Assembly (NCBI GenBank): GCA_030065875.1
Contig: JASJCR010000017.1
Span: forward strand, 1 to 64,000
Length of the DNA stretch: 64,000 bases
Direction of reading: 5' to 3'
Source of the DNA: Ardenticatenaceae bacterium
GTDB lineage: Bacteria; Chloroflexota; Anaerolineae; Promineifilales; Promineifilaceae
The translations under genes were made by a program, and so were the position numbers. The notes below the pieces were generated by a model, which saw nothing but the letters and a program-made list of their open reading frames with translations, made no database searches and was not told where the DNA came from. Below are positions 8,258 to 17,064 of this stretch, one piece after another. Each line of letters starts with the position of its first letter. The stretch's first letter is position 1.

Positions 8258-9523
8258 ATGAGTAAGAAAAAAAATCATGATTCAGGCGCGGCCGTTCAAG
8301 CGCTGCGCCAGCAGCCGGCTCCACTGACGATCTGGGGGCGTGAACTCGTCGATGAGCAATCGCTCAAGCAGATCAATCAGGCCGCCCAGCTGCCGGTCAC
8401 CCAGCGGGTGGCGCTCATGCCGGATGCCCATGTCGGCTATGGGCTGCCAATTGGCGGTGTAGCCGCCCTCGAAGGTGCTATCGGCCCCTACATGGTGGGG
8501 GTTGATATCGGCTGCCGGCTGCACGCCACCATTTATGATCTGGACCCGGCCGAGCTGCACCAGGACAAATATAGCTATATCAACTTCATTCTCGATCACA
8601 CCTACTTTGGCCGTAAAGCACCCAACCGCCACGAACGAAACCAGCACCCGATTCTGGACGATCCACGCTGGGGGCTGCTGCCGGAAAAATTGAAGCATTT
8701 AAAAGACAAAGCGGCCGAGCAGCTGGGTACCTCCGGGGGCGGCAATCACTTTGTCGAGTGGACCAAACTGGTCGTCAGTGAAAACAATCCTCTGGCCATA
8801 CCGGCCGGAAAATATATCGCCCTCGTTTCTCACAGCGGCTCAAGACGGGTGGGGTATGAAATCGCCAACTACTTCAGCAAGGTGGCTGAATCAATTTGCA
8901 CCTTCCTGCCAAGAGAGCTGCGCCGCCTGTCCTATTTGGATCATCAAAGTGAAGCAGGAGAACAATACGAAATCGCCATGAATCTGGCTGGGGATTATGC
9001 CCGGGCCAACCATGAGGTCATCCACCGGCGGATTCGTCATGATGTTGGCACCGACCTGGTCGTGGTCGAATTGGAAAATCACCACAACTTCGCCTGGCGC
9101 ATCGAACGTATCAACCAGCCACCGGTCTTTGTTCATCGCAAAGGGGCCACTCCGGCCGAACAAGGAGTGACCGGCATCATTCCCGGTTCGATGGCCTCCA
9201 CCGGCTTTTTTGTGGTTGGGCAATGTTACACGGCCGAACGCGTTCTCGAACACCCTGCGCTCAACAGCGCCGCCCACGGCAGCGGCCGGGTCATGGGGCG
9301 GGGAGCCGCGATTCGGTCACTTGACGCCCAGGCCATCCGCCGCAAACTGCGCGATAAAAACGTAACCGTAATCGGTGGTGGGGTTGATGAAGCGCCAGAG
9401 GTGTACAAAGATTCTCGTCAGGTCATCGAGGCGCAGGAAGACCTGATTGACGTATGGGCGACATTTGATCCGGTGATCGTGCGGATGGAGAAGCCTCGTA
9501 AGGGAAAAACCCTGGGGCAATAA
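8258..9523 (+). CDS. rtcB: RtcB-family RNA ligase
   Basis: 421 aa. RtcB joins RNA 2',3'-cyclic phosphate or 3'-phosphate ends to 5'-OH ends using GTP and Mn2+. Metal ligands expected in the family are visible: Asp83 and Cys86 in GVDIGCRLH, His164 in GGGNHFVE, His192 in SHSGSR and His276 in ENHHNFAW. The guanylated histidine is His340 in AAHGSGR. RKGATPAEQG and PGSMAST are also present. At 421 aa it is somewhat shorter than E. coli RtcB (408) plus typical tails, within the family range. No archease or RtcA neighbour is seen. The start has a weak ribosome site (AAAAAGAGAC). Confidence 0.93.
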   Translation: MSKKKNHDSGAAVQALRQQPAPLTIWGRELVDEQSLKQINQAAQLPVTQRVALMPDAHVGYGLPIGGVAALEGAIGPYMVGVDIGCRLHATIYDLDPAELHQDKYSYINFILDHTYFGRKAPNRHERNQHPILDDPRWGLLPEKLKHLKDKAAEQLGTSGGGNHFVEWTKLVVSENNPLAIPAGKYIALVSHSGSRRVGYEIANYFSKVAESICTFLPRELRRLSYLDHQSEAGEQYEIAMNLAGDYARANHEVIHRRIRHDVGTDLVVVELENHHNFAWRIERINQPPVFVHRKGATPAEQGVTGIIPGSMASTGFFVVGQCYTAERVLEHPALNSAAHGSGRVMGRGAAIRSLDAQAIRRKLRDKNVTVIGGGVDEAPEVYKDSRQVIEAQEDLIDVWATFDPVIVRMEKPRKGKTLGQ

Positions 9524-9548
9524 CCTCAAACCCCTGTTCCGACAAGCT

Positions 9549-9585
9549 CCCCTCCCCGTGTCGGGGAGGGGCTGGGGGAGGGGTA
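9549..9585. terminator. Hairpin between convergent rtcB and rnj
   Basis: CCCCTCCCCG/CGGGGAGGGG hairpin, followed by a further G-rich GGGGGAGGGG that can pair alternatively. It lies between the convergent stop codons of rtcB and rnj. No clear T-run. Confidence 0.45.
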
Positions 9586-9611
9586 AAATGACCACCAAAG
9601 ACCCACCCTCT

Positions 9612-11246
9612 TTACTTCAAAACTACAAACACCATCGGCCGCTTGCCGGTTTCGCTGTACAAATAGCGGTTGATCCCCTCTTCTACCAGCTGCTTGAGGC
9701 GCTCTTTGGCCTTGTTGCCGTGTGATTTAACCACCTTCCTGATCGCTTCTTCTACCCCATCAAACACATCTTGTTCGAGATTCAAGAAGCCGCGGGAAAT
9801 AAACTCCGGAGTGCCAACCACCTGAGTGCCCTTCGTCGTCACGGCCGCTACAAAGAAGCCGCTGTCCGCCAAACGCTCCCGATCCCGCAAAACCCGGCGC
9901 GTTACGTCACCCACGCCGGCCCCGTCGACATACACATACCCTCCCGGCAGACGATCCAGGATATTCATTTCGTTTTCATCAAGCTCGACGATCGTGCCGT
10001 TTTCAACCACGGCCACATTTTCTTCGGGAATGCCGAGCTCATACGCCATGCGGGCGTGCTGTGTTAGATGGCGCAGTTCTCCATGAATCGGGATCATAAA
10101 ACGAGGGCGAATCAGGTTAATTAACAGCTTCATCTCTTCCCGGCTGGCATGACCGGACACGTGCACATCGATGATGTCTTCATACAGCACGTTGGCTCCC
10201 AGCTGAAACAGACGGTTGATAATGCGGGTGACCGTTTCTTCGTTGCCGGGAATCGTGTGGGCTGAAATGACCACCGTGTCGTTGGCCTCGACCGATAAGC
10301 GGCGGCTCCGGCCGTACGCCAGCCGGCCGATAACCGATGTTGGTTCCCCCTGGGAACCGGTAGCCATAACCACGACCTTGCTGGGCGGCAAACTCTTGGT
10401 GTCGTCAATATCAACCAGCAAATTATCGGGTATGTCAAGATACCCCATTTCGCGCGCCATTTTGACATTATCGCGCATCGACCGGCCGACAACAGCCATT
10501 TTGCGGCCGTGTTTGTACGCCGCATTGGCCACCTGCTGAATGCGGGAAATCAGCGAGGCAAAAGTGGCTACGATAATGCGGCCGGGGGCGTCGGCAAAAA
10601 CCTCGTCCAGCGCCTCAGTAATGGCCGTCTCCGAACGGGTCCAGCCGCTTCGCTCGGCATTGGTGCTGTCAGAAAGCAAACACAAAACACCGCGCTGCGA
10701 AAATTCTGCCAGCTTGGCAAAATCCGGCGGCCAGCCATCAACCGGGGTATGGTCAAATTTATAATCCCCCGAATGCACAATTAAACCCACCGGTGTGGTA
10801 ATGCCAAACCCGACACAATCGGGAATGCTGTGCGCCATGTGAAACGGTTCAACTTTAAAATTATCGGTCAGGTTGAGAATATCTCCGGCCTGAATGACGT
10901 GAATCGTCACCTGGCTCAACAGCTTGGCTTCGCGCAGCTTGTTTTCAAGCAGTCCGGTGGTTAACGGGGTGGCGTAAATCGGAACGTTTATATCCCGTAT
11001 CAGGTGGGATACCGCTCCCACATGATCTTCATGACCATGTGTAAACAGGATCGCTTTGACTTTGTCTGAGTTTTCGCGAACGTAACTGTAGTCGGGAATA
11101 ATATAATCAATCCCCAACATATCGTTTTCAGGGAACATAATCCCACAGTCAATGATGATGATTTCATCATCGTACTGGATGGCCGTCATATTTTTTCCAA
11201 TTTCTCCAAGGCCACCGATTGGAATCACACGCAGCTTGGCGCTCAT
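9612..11246 (-). CDS. rnj: Ribonuclease J
   Basis: 544 aa. RNase J is a beta-CASP metallo-beta-lactamase with endo- and 5'-3' exonuclease activity in mRNA decay and rRNA maturation. The metal motif HGHEDH is at residues 70-75 (FTHGHEDHVGAV). A further ligand region DSTNAERSG is near 195. The beta-CASP block follows, with TGSQGEPTSVIGRLA near 300 and PIHGELRHL near 370. A C-terminal domain follows. Length matches RNase J (~555). The ATG follows TGGAGGATCA, a strong ribosome site. Transcribed away from the PP2C gene with a 246-base gap. Confidence 0.96.
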   Translation of the reverse strand: MSAKLRVIPIGGLGEIGKNMTAIQYDDEIIIIDCGIMFPENDMLGIDYIIPDYSYVRENSDKVKAILFTHGHEDHVGAVSHLIRDINVPIYATPLTTGLLENKLREAKLLSQVTIHVIQAGDILNLTDNFKVEPFHMAHSIPDCVGFGITTPVGLIVHSGDYKFDHTPVDGWPPDFAKLAEFSQRGVLCLLSDSTNAERSGWTRSETAITEALDEVFADAPGRIIVATFASLISRIQQVANAAYKHGRKMAVVGRSMRDNVKMAREMGYLDIPDNLLVDIDDTKSLPPSKVVVMATGSQGEPTSVIGRLAYGRSRRLSVEANDTVVISAHTIPGNEETVTRIINRLFQLGANVLYEDIIDVHVSGHASREEMKLLINLIRPRFMIPIHGELRHLTQHARMAYELGIPEENVAVVENGTIVELDENEMNILDRLPGGYVYVDGAGVGDVTRRVLRDRERLADSGFFVAAVTTKGTQVVGTPEFISRGFLNLEQDVFDGVEEAIRKVVKSHGNKAKERLKQLVEEGINRYLYSETGKRPMVFVVLK

Positions 11247-11339
11247 TGATCCTCCATATAAATCGTGATCATTCCGCAGTTTGCGGTTAATATTTTCATT
11301 TGTTTCTGTTCAAACAGGAATGTTGGCTGTACATTTTTA

Positions 11340-11367
11340 AACCCTTCCGAGGCTTGATAAGAGGAAG
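11340..11367 (-). terminator. Terminator-like hairpin after the PP2C gene
   Basis: On the minus strand CCCTTCC pairs with GGAAGGG around a 14-nt loop, followed by GTTTAAAAATG. It sits ~125 bases after the phosphatase stop. Confidence 0.45.
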
Positions 11368-11492
11368 GGGTGTCAAAATTAAAAAGACAGCGATAAATCC
11401 TTGGTGTAGCTTTATGCGCTTCAGTTTATCGGTTGATAGGTTGCCCATCAACAATTCAATTCAAAAAGGTGCGGTTGGGAAGGCGGGCACAT

Positions 11493-12287
11493 CTATCCCG
11501 CGCCATTTGGCTCCTGCGGGCGATGGTGGCCGATACGCAAAATCAAGATGGTGATGTTATCAAAGCCACCCCGTTCATTTGCCAAATCCACCAGCTTGCG
11601 AGACGCTTCACCCGGCTCGTGCTGGGAGACGATGTCCGCCATTTCTTCATCCGTCACGTGATTGGTTAAGCCATCTGAACAAAGCAGAAGGTGATCGCCC
11701 TCTTCCAATGCCACCGGGAACAAATCGATTTTTGGCGGCTGTTCAGATCCAATACTTTGTAAAATAATATTGCCGATGTTTAAGGTTGCGGCCTCAGCAT
11801 GTGTAATGATCCCTTCGTCAAGCAGCTTGGCAATCAGGCTGTGATCTTTGGTGATTTGTCGAATTGATCCGGCACGCACGTGGTACCCGCGGCTGTCGCC
11901 AACATTGGCTACGACCGCCTGATTGTCAGCCAGCACCGTCGCTACCAGGGTTGTCCCCATCCGGCGATCGTCCTGACGCTGATCAATTAAGGAACAAAGA
12001 TCATCATGGGCTCGGGAAACGGCCGTTTGCAGGCGCTTTCCCCACGCTGACTCCCCATCATTTTCCAAATAATGATAGATGGTTCGCTCACAGGCATAGC
12101 TGCTGGCGACTTCCCCCGCATCTGCTCCACCCACACCATCGGCCACAACATAAATCCAACCATTACGTTTGGCTTCCTCGGATGATCGAGGTTCACAAAC
12201 GCTTACATAATCTTCATTATGATCTCGGACCTGGCCCCGGTCCGTTAGATAGGCAACTTGAACGTGCCCGTTTTGGGTCATGAGCAA
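11493..12287 (-). CDS. PP2C-family Ser/Thr protein phosphatase
   Basis: 264 aa, Stp/PrpC type. It would remove phosphate from Ser/Thr residues placed by Hanks-type kinases, such as the FHA kinase at 34.2 kb, although the two are not linked. Motifs in order: TDRGQVRDHNED (metal-binding Asp), VADGVGGADAGEVAS, MGTTLVA, NVGDSRGYHV, ITKDHS, LLCSDGLTNHVTDEEM and GGFDNITILI with the last metal ligand. All key aspartates are present, so the enzyme should be active. No membrane segment. It may be co-transcribed with the TPR-like gene upstream (127-base gap). Confidence 0.93.
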   Translation of the reverse strand: MLMTQNGHVQVAYLTDRGQVRDHNEDYVSVCEPRSSEEAKRNGWIYVVADGVGGADAGEVASSYACERTIYHYLENDGESAWGKRLQTAVSRAHDDLCSLIDQRQDDRRMGTTLVATVLADNQAVVANVGDSRGYHVRAGSIRQITKDHSLIAKLLDEGIITHAEAATLNIGNIILQSIGSEQPPKIDLFPVALEEGDHLLLCSDGLTNHVTDEEMADIVSQHEPGEASRKLVDLANERGGFDNITILILRIGHHRPQEPNGAG

Positions 12288-12414
12288 ACTATATATCCGT
12301 GTAAAATGTCCGGCAACCGTTGCATGGTAAGTTATTACTCTATAGCACTTTCAATAAATCTGCTATCAGCTATAGCACAATTTAACATTTATACAGCCCT
12401 GAAAGAAGACAACT

Positions 12415-12984
12415 CTACAAAAGGGAGCTGATCAGCAAGTATAAAACAAAAACGATCAAAATCCCTACAATCAGAAGAGCCACCGTATTGAGGGCGTTGT
12501 TTCCAGACCGTTGACGAACGGCCGGTTTTGCTTCTTCCTTGGCAGGTTCCGCAGCCGTTTCCGCCAGTGGAGGCACCTTGGGTCTAACATCCGGCACCGC
12601 AAAAAATTCGGCCGGCGTATCTTCATCCATGACGGCATCCGGCTCGCCAACACGTTCTTCACCTACCGTGTCTTCAGCTGAAGGGTCCAAAAACGTCGTT
12701 GGTACCGTATCCCCTTCATAAGATGGTTCATCAAGAACCTCTTCCATCCCGTTAGCCGAAATTGTCTCAGCTGCCTGAGAGGTGAATGACGTTTCCACGT
12801 CCGGGTCAAGCGATAAAGCTTTGCGGTGAAATAAGTCAGCGCGATCGCCCTCTAACGTTTGGCTAAGTACGTACCACGCCTCAGCATCATCGGGATTCGC
12901 TTTGGCAAGAGCAGTTGCGATTTGCTGAGCCTGAATTACATTTCCTTGGAGATATGCGTTCCAGGCAGACTGTATATCAGCCAT
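12415..12984 (-). CDS. TPR-like protein with a C-terminal membrane anchor
   Basis: 189 aa. Residues 1-70 look like one or two TPR-type helical pairs (AWNAYLQGNVIQAQQIATAL, then PDDAEAWYVLSQTLEG), a form typical of protein scaffolds. The middle (70-160) is low-complexity, acidic and proline-rich. The last ~24 residues form one hydrophobic helix (ALLIVGILIVFVLYLLISSLL), giving a tail-anchored layout with the TPR part in the cytoplasm. It is upstream of the PP2C gene and downstream of maf in the same direction. Function unknown. Confidence 0.7.
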   Translation of the reverse strand: MADIQSAWNAYLQGNVIQAQQIATALAKANPDDAEAWYVLSQTLEGDRADLFHRKALSLDPDVETSFTSQAAETISANGMEEVLDEPSYEGDTVPTTFLDPSAEDTVGEERVGEPDAVMDEDTPAEFFAVPDVRPKVPPLAETAAEPAKEEAKPAVRQRSGNNALNTVALLIVGILIVFVLYLLISSLL

Positions 12985-13048
12985 GAATATCCTCTAAATA
13001 GTTTAATCTTGGTGCGGCATTGTAACATTTTTTTTGCATGGGATCGAA

Positions 13049-13705
13049 TTATCGGCTTTTTTCCGCAAACCGCAGTTGACACAGACGGCAGCTTTGCAAA
13101 TTTTGCCCTGAAATTTTGCCGTCTTTTAAAGGTTCATCCGGCTGTAAATCGCTTAAAACGTCCCGTACATGGCACAAAGGCAGCCCCACCACTGAAGTAT
13201 AGCAGCCAGATATCTGCTTGACCGGCCGAAATTGCGGATGTTGAATGGCATACCCACCCGCCTTATCAAATGGATCCCCGCTTTGAATATAAGATTTCAT
13301 TTCATCAGCGGTGTACGGCCGCATTTCGACTGCGGTTTCTACGACCCGCTCAACTGTTTTTCCGGCACGATAAAAAACCAGGGCGGTATACACCTGGTGC
13401 CAACGGCCGCGCAGTAGGGAAAGCATCTCCCACGCTTCCCCAAAATCGGCCGGTTTGTTGAGAATTTGGCGGTCGACGGCGACCGTTGTGTCAGCGGTCA
13501 AGATCCAGGAATCTCGATCTTTTGTGTCTCTCAGCGCCCCGCCCAACACCTCACCCTTAAGGCGGGCCCGGCCGAGCACGTTGTCAGCCGGATCCGGGGT
13601 GGTAATCACATCCTCATCGACCTCGGCCGTGTGGACAGCAAATTCAACGCCCAATTCGGAAAGCAGTTCCCGCCGGCGCGGGGAGGTGGACCCTAATATC
13701 AGCAT
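13049..13705 (-). CDS. maf: Maf-like nucleotide pyrophosphatase
   Basis: About 218 aa from the chosen ATG at 13705, where the protein begins MLILGSTSPRRRELL, the usual Maf N-terminus. The frame is open upstream (to 13738) but that extension overlaps a hairpin and is not conserved in style. Maf proteins hydrolyse dTTP, UTP or CTP and modified nucleotides. Motifs: STSPRR, EVDEDV, AKGE-like RLKGEVLGG, LTADTTVAVDRQILNKP and SGDPFDKAGGYAIQ. The C-terminal ~25 residues, rich in Gln, Cys and Arg, extend beyond the usual end. It follows rplL after a hairpin at 13715-13736. Confidence 0.9.
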   Translation of the reverse strand: MLILGSTSPRRRELLSELGVEFAVHTAEVDEDVITTPDPADNVLGRARLKGEVLGGALRDTKDRDSWILTADTTVAVDRQILNKPADFGEAWEMLSLLRGRWHQVYTALVFYRAGKTVERVVETAVEMRPYTADEMKSYIQSGDPFDKAGGYAIQHPQFRPVKQISGCYTSVVGLPLCHVRDVLSDLQPDEPLKDGKISGQNLQSCRLCQLRFAEKSR

Positions 13706-13714
13706 AAATGAACA

Positions 13715-13736
13715 GAGCCAGCCTGACGGCTGGCTC
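13715..13736 (-). terminator. Hairpin after rplL
   Basis: GAGCCAGCC/GGCTGGCTC with a four-base loop, followed on the minus strand by TGTTCATTT. The T-run is weak, so some read-through into maf is likely. It lies 40 bases after the rplL stop. Confidence 0.55.
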
Positions 13737-13776
13737 AATCTATCGCGTGGTTCACAACGCGAAATTAGAGGTAAAT

Positions 13777-14160
13777 TTACTTGAGGTCGACTTCAGCACC
13801 AACGCCTTCGAGCTTCGCTTTGGCTTCTTCAGCCGCCTCTTTGCCCACCGCTTCCAGTACGGTCCCCAACCCTTCAACAAGCTCTTTGGCTTCTTTCAGG
13901 CCGAGGTTGGTCAGACTGCGGACTTCTTTAATGACGTTGATCTTCTTGGCGCCAACCGCTTTCAAGACCACGTCAAACTCAGTTTGTTCTTCTTCGGCCG
14001 CAGCGGCACCACCGTCGCCACCCATCATCGGCATACCGCCCATGACCATCGGGGCAGCGGCGCTGACGCCCCATTTTTCTTCGAGCATTTTGGTCAGCTC
14101 AGCAGCTTCCATCAAGCTCAAGCTGCTCAAATCTTCAACAATTTTTTCTAAATCAGCCAT
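13777..14160 (-). CDS. rplL: Ribosomal protein L7/L12
   Basis: 127 aa. Stalk protein that recruits translation GTPases to the 50S subunit. N-terminal dimerisation helices ([30 protein letters not shown]), an Ala/Gly/Met-rich hinge, and a C-terminal domain with [21 protein letters not shown] and [10 protein letters not shown]. Length is standard. It follows rplJ by 74 bases; both belong to the L10 leader-controlled unit. Confidence 0.98.
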   Translation of the reverse strand: MADLEKIVEDLSSLSLMEAAELTKMLEEKWGVSAAAPMVMGGMPMMGGDGGAAAAEEEQTEFDVVLKAVGAKKINVIKEVRSLTNLGLKEAKELVEGLGTVLEAVGKEAAEEAKAKLEGVGAEVDLK

Positions 14161-14234
14161 TTTTAATCTCCGATTTTTGCTTCAATCCAAATAATTCTCG
14201 TCAGGCAAATGCCCAACCGGTTTTGATCAATAGA

Positions 14235-14771
14235 TTATGCGGGTGCTTCCGCGTCATCCTTTTTGGCGTACGCATCCAGGACGTTAACCACCTGTCGCAC
14301 ACCGCTTGCCACAACTGAGGCCAGGTTCCGTGCCGGAGCACTGAGTAAACCGACCATTTGGCCACGCAGCTGATCGAGTGAGGGCATTTTCGCCAGTGAC
14401 TCAACCTGATCTTTCGAAATTACCTCATCGCCAAACAAACCACCTTTGATCTCAAAGATGTCTTCTTTGTCGGCGTAATCGGCCAATGCTTTGGCAAGCG
14501 TGGGCGCTTCCCCAAGAGCAAAACCGACGGCCACCTGCCCGTTAAGCAGGTCTGTGGGAACAGGTTTTCCTACCTGCTCCAAAGCCACACGCAGCAGTGT
14601 GTTTTTAGTGACATATAAAGCACCTTCAGCTTTACGGACCTCAACGCGCAGCTCTTCAAGCTGCTTGACGCCCATACCGGTGTAATCTGTCATGATAACC
14701 GCATCGCTGCGTTCGAGGAGATCGACGTATTGCGTTACCAATTCTTCTTTTCGCGCACGTGAAATAGCCAA
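14235..14771 (-). CDS. rplJ: Ribosomal protein L10
   Basis: 178 aa. Base of the L7/L12 stalk; binds 23S rRNA and the C-terminal helix binds L12 dimers. N-terminal SRARKEELVTQYVDLLERSD, then MTDYTGMGVKQLEELR and the conserved VTKNTLLRVAL. The start follows AGGAGGTAAATTCTCTTG; the initiation codon used is TTG-adjacent ATG (MAISRARK). Expression is probably autoregulated by L10-L12 binding to the leader described next. Confidence 0.97.
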   Translation of the reverse strand: MAISRARKEELVTQYVDLLERSDAVIMTDYTGMGVKQLEELRVEVRKAEGALYVTKNTLLRVALEQVGKPVPTDLLNGQVAVGFALGEAPTLAKALADYADKEDIFEIKGGLFGDEVISKDQVESLAKMPSLDQLRGQMVGLLSAPARNLASVVASGVRQVVNVLDAYAKKDDAEAPA

Positions 14772-14799
14772 GAGAATTTACCTCCTACGAAACCAATAA

Positions 14800-14830
14800 A
14801 AAAAATCCCCGCATCAGCCGATGCGGGGAT
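14800..14830 (-). terminator. Attenuator terminator in the rplJ leader
   Basis: ATCCCCGCAT pairs perfectly with ATGCGGGGAT around a six-base loop, followed on the minus strand by TTTTTTTATTGG. It ends ~30 bases before the rplJ start codon, so it sits inside the leader and must be bypassed for rplJ-rplL expression. It also terminates transcripts that read through from rplA. Confidence 0.85.
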
Positions 14831-14840
14831 TGTGTGAACC

Positions 14841-14950
14841 AATTTGAACGACGGATGTTTTGTCCAGGCAAAATATACCTGATCATCTGTCGTTTTCCCC
14901 CACCTCGGCTGGACATTAAGCCTTTTTGGCACCAGCTGTCTACGGTAGAT
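14841..14950 (-). ncRNA. Ribosomal protein L10 leader RNA
   Basis: On the minus strand the conserved L10-leader core is readable: CCGTAGACAGCTGGTGCC followed by GGCTTAATGTCCAGCCGAGGT, where the CAGCTGG/CCAGCC halves pair and the GTAGACAG and GAGG bases match the known consensus. Next comes a long hairpin CGACAGATG...CATCCGTCG (14849-14892) enclosing CAGG/CCTG, then the terminator. L10(L12)n binding to such leaders represses rplJ-rplL by attenuation, and the same architecture is known in Firmicutes. Confidence 0.85.
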
Positions 14951-14979
14951 TTTGTATACGTTTTTAAACGCGGCTACGA

Positions 14980-15007
14980 ATTATAGCCATTTTCGAAAAC
15001 AGGGCAA
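14980..15007 (-). promoter_or_regulatory. rplJ-rplL promoter
   Basis: Minus strand TTGCCC (15002-15007), 16 bases, then a perfect TATAAT (14980-14985). Transcription would begin just before the L10 leader core. Confidence 0.6.
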
Positions 15008-15029
15008 ATGAGGGGGCTGCGGCCGCTCT

Positions 15030-15731
15030 CTAAAATCCTGCTTCAGCAATATCCATCTTGATGCCCGGACCCATCGTGTTGGCGATCACCATTTTACGCA
15101 CGTAAGGTCCTTTTAATCCTTCCGGCCGATTGCGCCGGATGGCATCAAGTAAAGAATTCAAATTTTCACTGAGATTCTCGTTGGAGAAGCTCGCTTTTCC
15201 GACGGGAGCATGAATGTTGCCGGTGCGATCAACTCGAAATTCGACGCGGCCGGCTTTTGACTCGTTGATCACCCGGGGCAAATCCTGACCGGGCACAACG
15301 GTGCCCGCCTTGGGGTTGGGCATCAATCCGCGAGGGCCAAGGATGCGACCCAAACGGCCGACCTGTCCCATCATTTGAGGGACGGCAATGGCGACGTCAA
15401 AATCCACCCATCCGTCCTGAATCTTTTTGATCAGCTCCGCATCTGCGATGTAATCAGCTCCGGCGTCTTTGGCCAGCTGAGCATCCTCGCCTTCAGCAAA
15501 GACAAGAACCCGCACCGTTTTTCCCAGACCGTGGGGCAAGACGACGACGTCGCGCACCATCTGCTCCGCCTTACGGGGATCTACCCCCAGACGCATGTGA
15601 ACTTCAACCGTCGGATCGAAGTTGGTGGTGGCGGTCTCCTTGATTAAAGCGACCGCTTCCTCGCGGGTATACATTTTTTCGTTTTCGATCTTGGCCGCTG
15701 CGGCCAGATATTTTTTGCCTCGTTTTGGCAT
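15030..15731 (-). CDS. rplA: Ribosomal protein L1
   Basis: 233 aa. Forms the mobile L1 stalk near the ribosomal E site. Opens with MPKRGKKYLAAAAKIE, with EAVALIKETATTNFDPTVEVHMRLG, DPRKAEQMVRD and the RGLMPNPKAGTV signature near residue 140. Standard length. The ATG follows GAGGAGGTCATC. It follows rplK by 98 bases, an AT-rich stretch with 'gattaat' inverted words. Confidence 0.98.
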   Translation of the reverse strand: MPKRGKKYLAAAAKIENEKMYTREEAVALIKETATTNFDPTVEVHMRLGVDPRKAEQMVRDVVVLPHGLGKTVRVLVFAEGEDAQLAKDAGADYIADAELIKKIQDGWVDFDVAIAVPQMMGQVGRLGRILGPRGLMPNPKAGTVVPGQDLPRVINESKAGRVEFRVDRTGNIHAPVGKASFSNENLSENLNSLLDAIRRNRPEGLKGPYVRKMVIANTMGPGIKMDIAEAGF

Positions 15732-15829
15732 GATGACCTCCTCGTGGTCCGGACGGACTTTTGATTAATTCGATTTGACGATTATCCGATTAATCGAACC
15801 AATCAAAAACCCTCCCACTGAGTAACTAT

Positions 15830-16255
15830 TTATAATTCGACTTCAATACCCATGCTGCGGGCGGTGCCGGCAATGATCTTAATCGCGTTGTCCATATCAT
15901 TGGCGTTCAGATCGGACATTTTCACTTCTGCAATCTCTTTAAGCTGGTCGCGGGTTACTTTGCCAACTTTGTCCCGATTGGGGACTGAAGATCCTTTCTT
16001 GATTCCGGCCGCTTTTAGCAACATATCGGCCGCCGGCGGGGTCTTTAACAGCAGAGAAAAACTGCCGTCCTGATAAACGGTGACCTCAACCGGTACAATT
16101 TGTCCGATCATGTGCGAGGTTTTGGCGTTGTACTCTTTACAAAACCCCATCAGGTTAATTCCGTGAGGACCAAGCGCCGTGCCCACCGGGGGCGCGGGAT
16201 TTGCTTTCCCGGCCGGAATTTGAATTTTTACCACTGCTTTAACTTTTTTTGCCAT
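15830..16255 (-). CDS. rplK: Ribosomal protein L11
   Basis: 141 aa. Part of the GTPase-associated centre of the 50S subunit. [26 protein letters not shown] at the N-terminus (Pro-rich thiostrepton-site loop) and GTARSMGI at the C-terminus are characteristic. Length is standard. Preceded by a hairpin region after nusG. Confidence 0.98.
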   Translation of the reverse strand: MAKKVKAVVKIQIPAGKANPAPPVGTALGPHGINLMGFCKEYNAKTSHMIGQIVPVEVTVYQDGSFSLLLKTPPAADMLLKAAGIKKGSSVPNRDKVGKVTRDQLKEIAEVKMSDLNANDMDNAIKIIAGTARSMGIEVEL

Positions 16256-16319
16256 TTTTTTCTCCCGGAGTCCAAGCGCTCTATACGAGCTCCTCCAAAT
16301 GTGCCGTATTCAAAAATAT

Positions 16320-16372
16320 AACCACAGAAAACAGAAACACCCCAACAGCGTGCTTCCCGTTTCCCTGTGGTT
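16320..16372 (-). terminator. Partial terminator/attenuator between nusG and rplK
   Basis: On the minus strand AACCACAG...CTGTGGTT pair, with an inner GGAAAC/GTTTC, and the hairpin is followed by ATATTTTTG. It starts 13 bases after the nusG stop. It probably tunes nusG versus rplK levels. Confidence 0.45.
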
Positions 16373-16384
16373 TGTTTTTATTAA

Positions 16385-16993
16385 TTAAACTTTTTCGACG
16401 TGCAAAAAGTCGAGCTCAACCGGTGTTTCCCGGCCGAAGAACGAAACAAGGACGCGCACCTTGGCGCGATCGACGTCGATTTCCTGCACGGAGCCGATAA
16501 AATCTTTAAACGGCCCGGTACCGATACGCACTTTTTCGTTGATCTGGAAGTCGAACTTGACCTTGGGGGCCTCCGCTTCCATGCGATTCATAATTTTGGA
16601 CACTTCGTCCGGCCGCAGGGGGGTTGGTGTATTTCCCATCCCCACAAAGCCGGTCACGCCTGGCGTATTGCGGACCACATACCACGATTCTTCGGTGAGA
16701 ATCATCTGGACCAGGATATATCCGGGAAAGACGCGACGCTCAACCGTGCGACGCTTGCCGTCCTTGATTTCAATTTCTTCTTCGGTTGGGACCACAACGT
16801 CAAAAATCTGACCCTGCATCCCCATCGAGTCAATCCGCTGCTCAATACTGTGACGCACTTTATTCTCGTAACCGGAATAGCAGTGCACCACAAACCAGGC
16901 CCGGCCGTCATCGTCCCCATCTGTTAAGGGACCCAACAGGCTGCGCGGTTCTTCGATCTGCCCTTCTTCCTCGTTGATGATTTCTTCACTCAT
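16385..16993 (-). CDS. nusG: Transcription antitermination factor NusG
   Basis: 202 aa. Binds the RNA polymerase clamp and couples it to ribosomes or Rho. NGN domain: WFVVHCYSGYENKVRHSIEQRI, then VFPGYILVQM and VRNTPGVTGFVG. A C-terminal KOW domain: VRIGTGPFKDFIGSVQEIDVDR. There is an acidic N-terminal extension of ~25 residues. Downstream of secE (71-base gap) in the classic secE-nusG order. Confidence 0.97.
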   Translation of the reverse strand: MSEEIINEEEGQIEEPRSLLGPLTDGDDDGRAWFVVHCYSGYENKVRHSIEQRIDSMGMQGQIFDVVVPTEEEIEIKDGKRRTVERRVFPGYILVQMILTEESWYVVRNTPGVTGFVGMGNTPTPLRPDEVSKIMNRMEAEAPKVKFDFQINEKVRIGTGPFKDFIGSVQEIDVDRAKVRVLVSFFGRETPVELDFLHVEKV

Positions 16994-17064
16994 ACCAAAT
17001 TAACCCTACTCGACTTGGGGGCAGGCCGATCCAATCCCCAAACGAAGGAAGATGCCGGTTTGGA

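Noticed and set aside
13706-13738. Longer start of Maf
   Set aside because: The added residues lie on the rplL hairpin and precede the conserved MLILGSTSPRR start.
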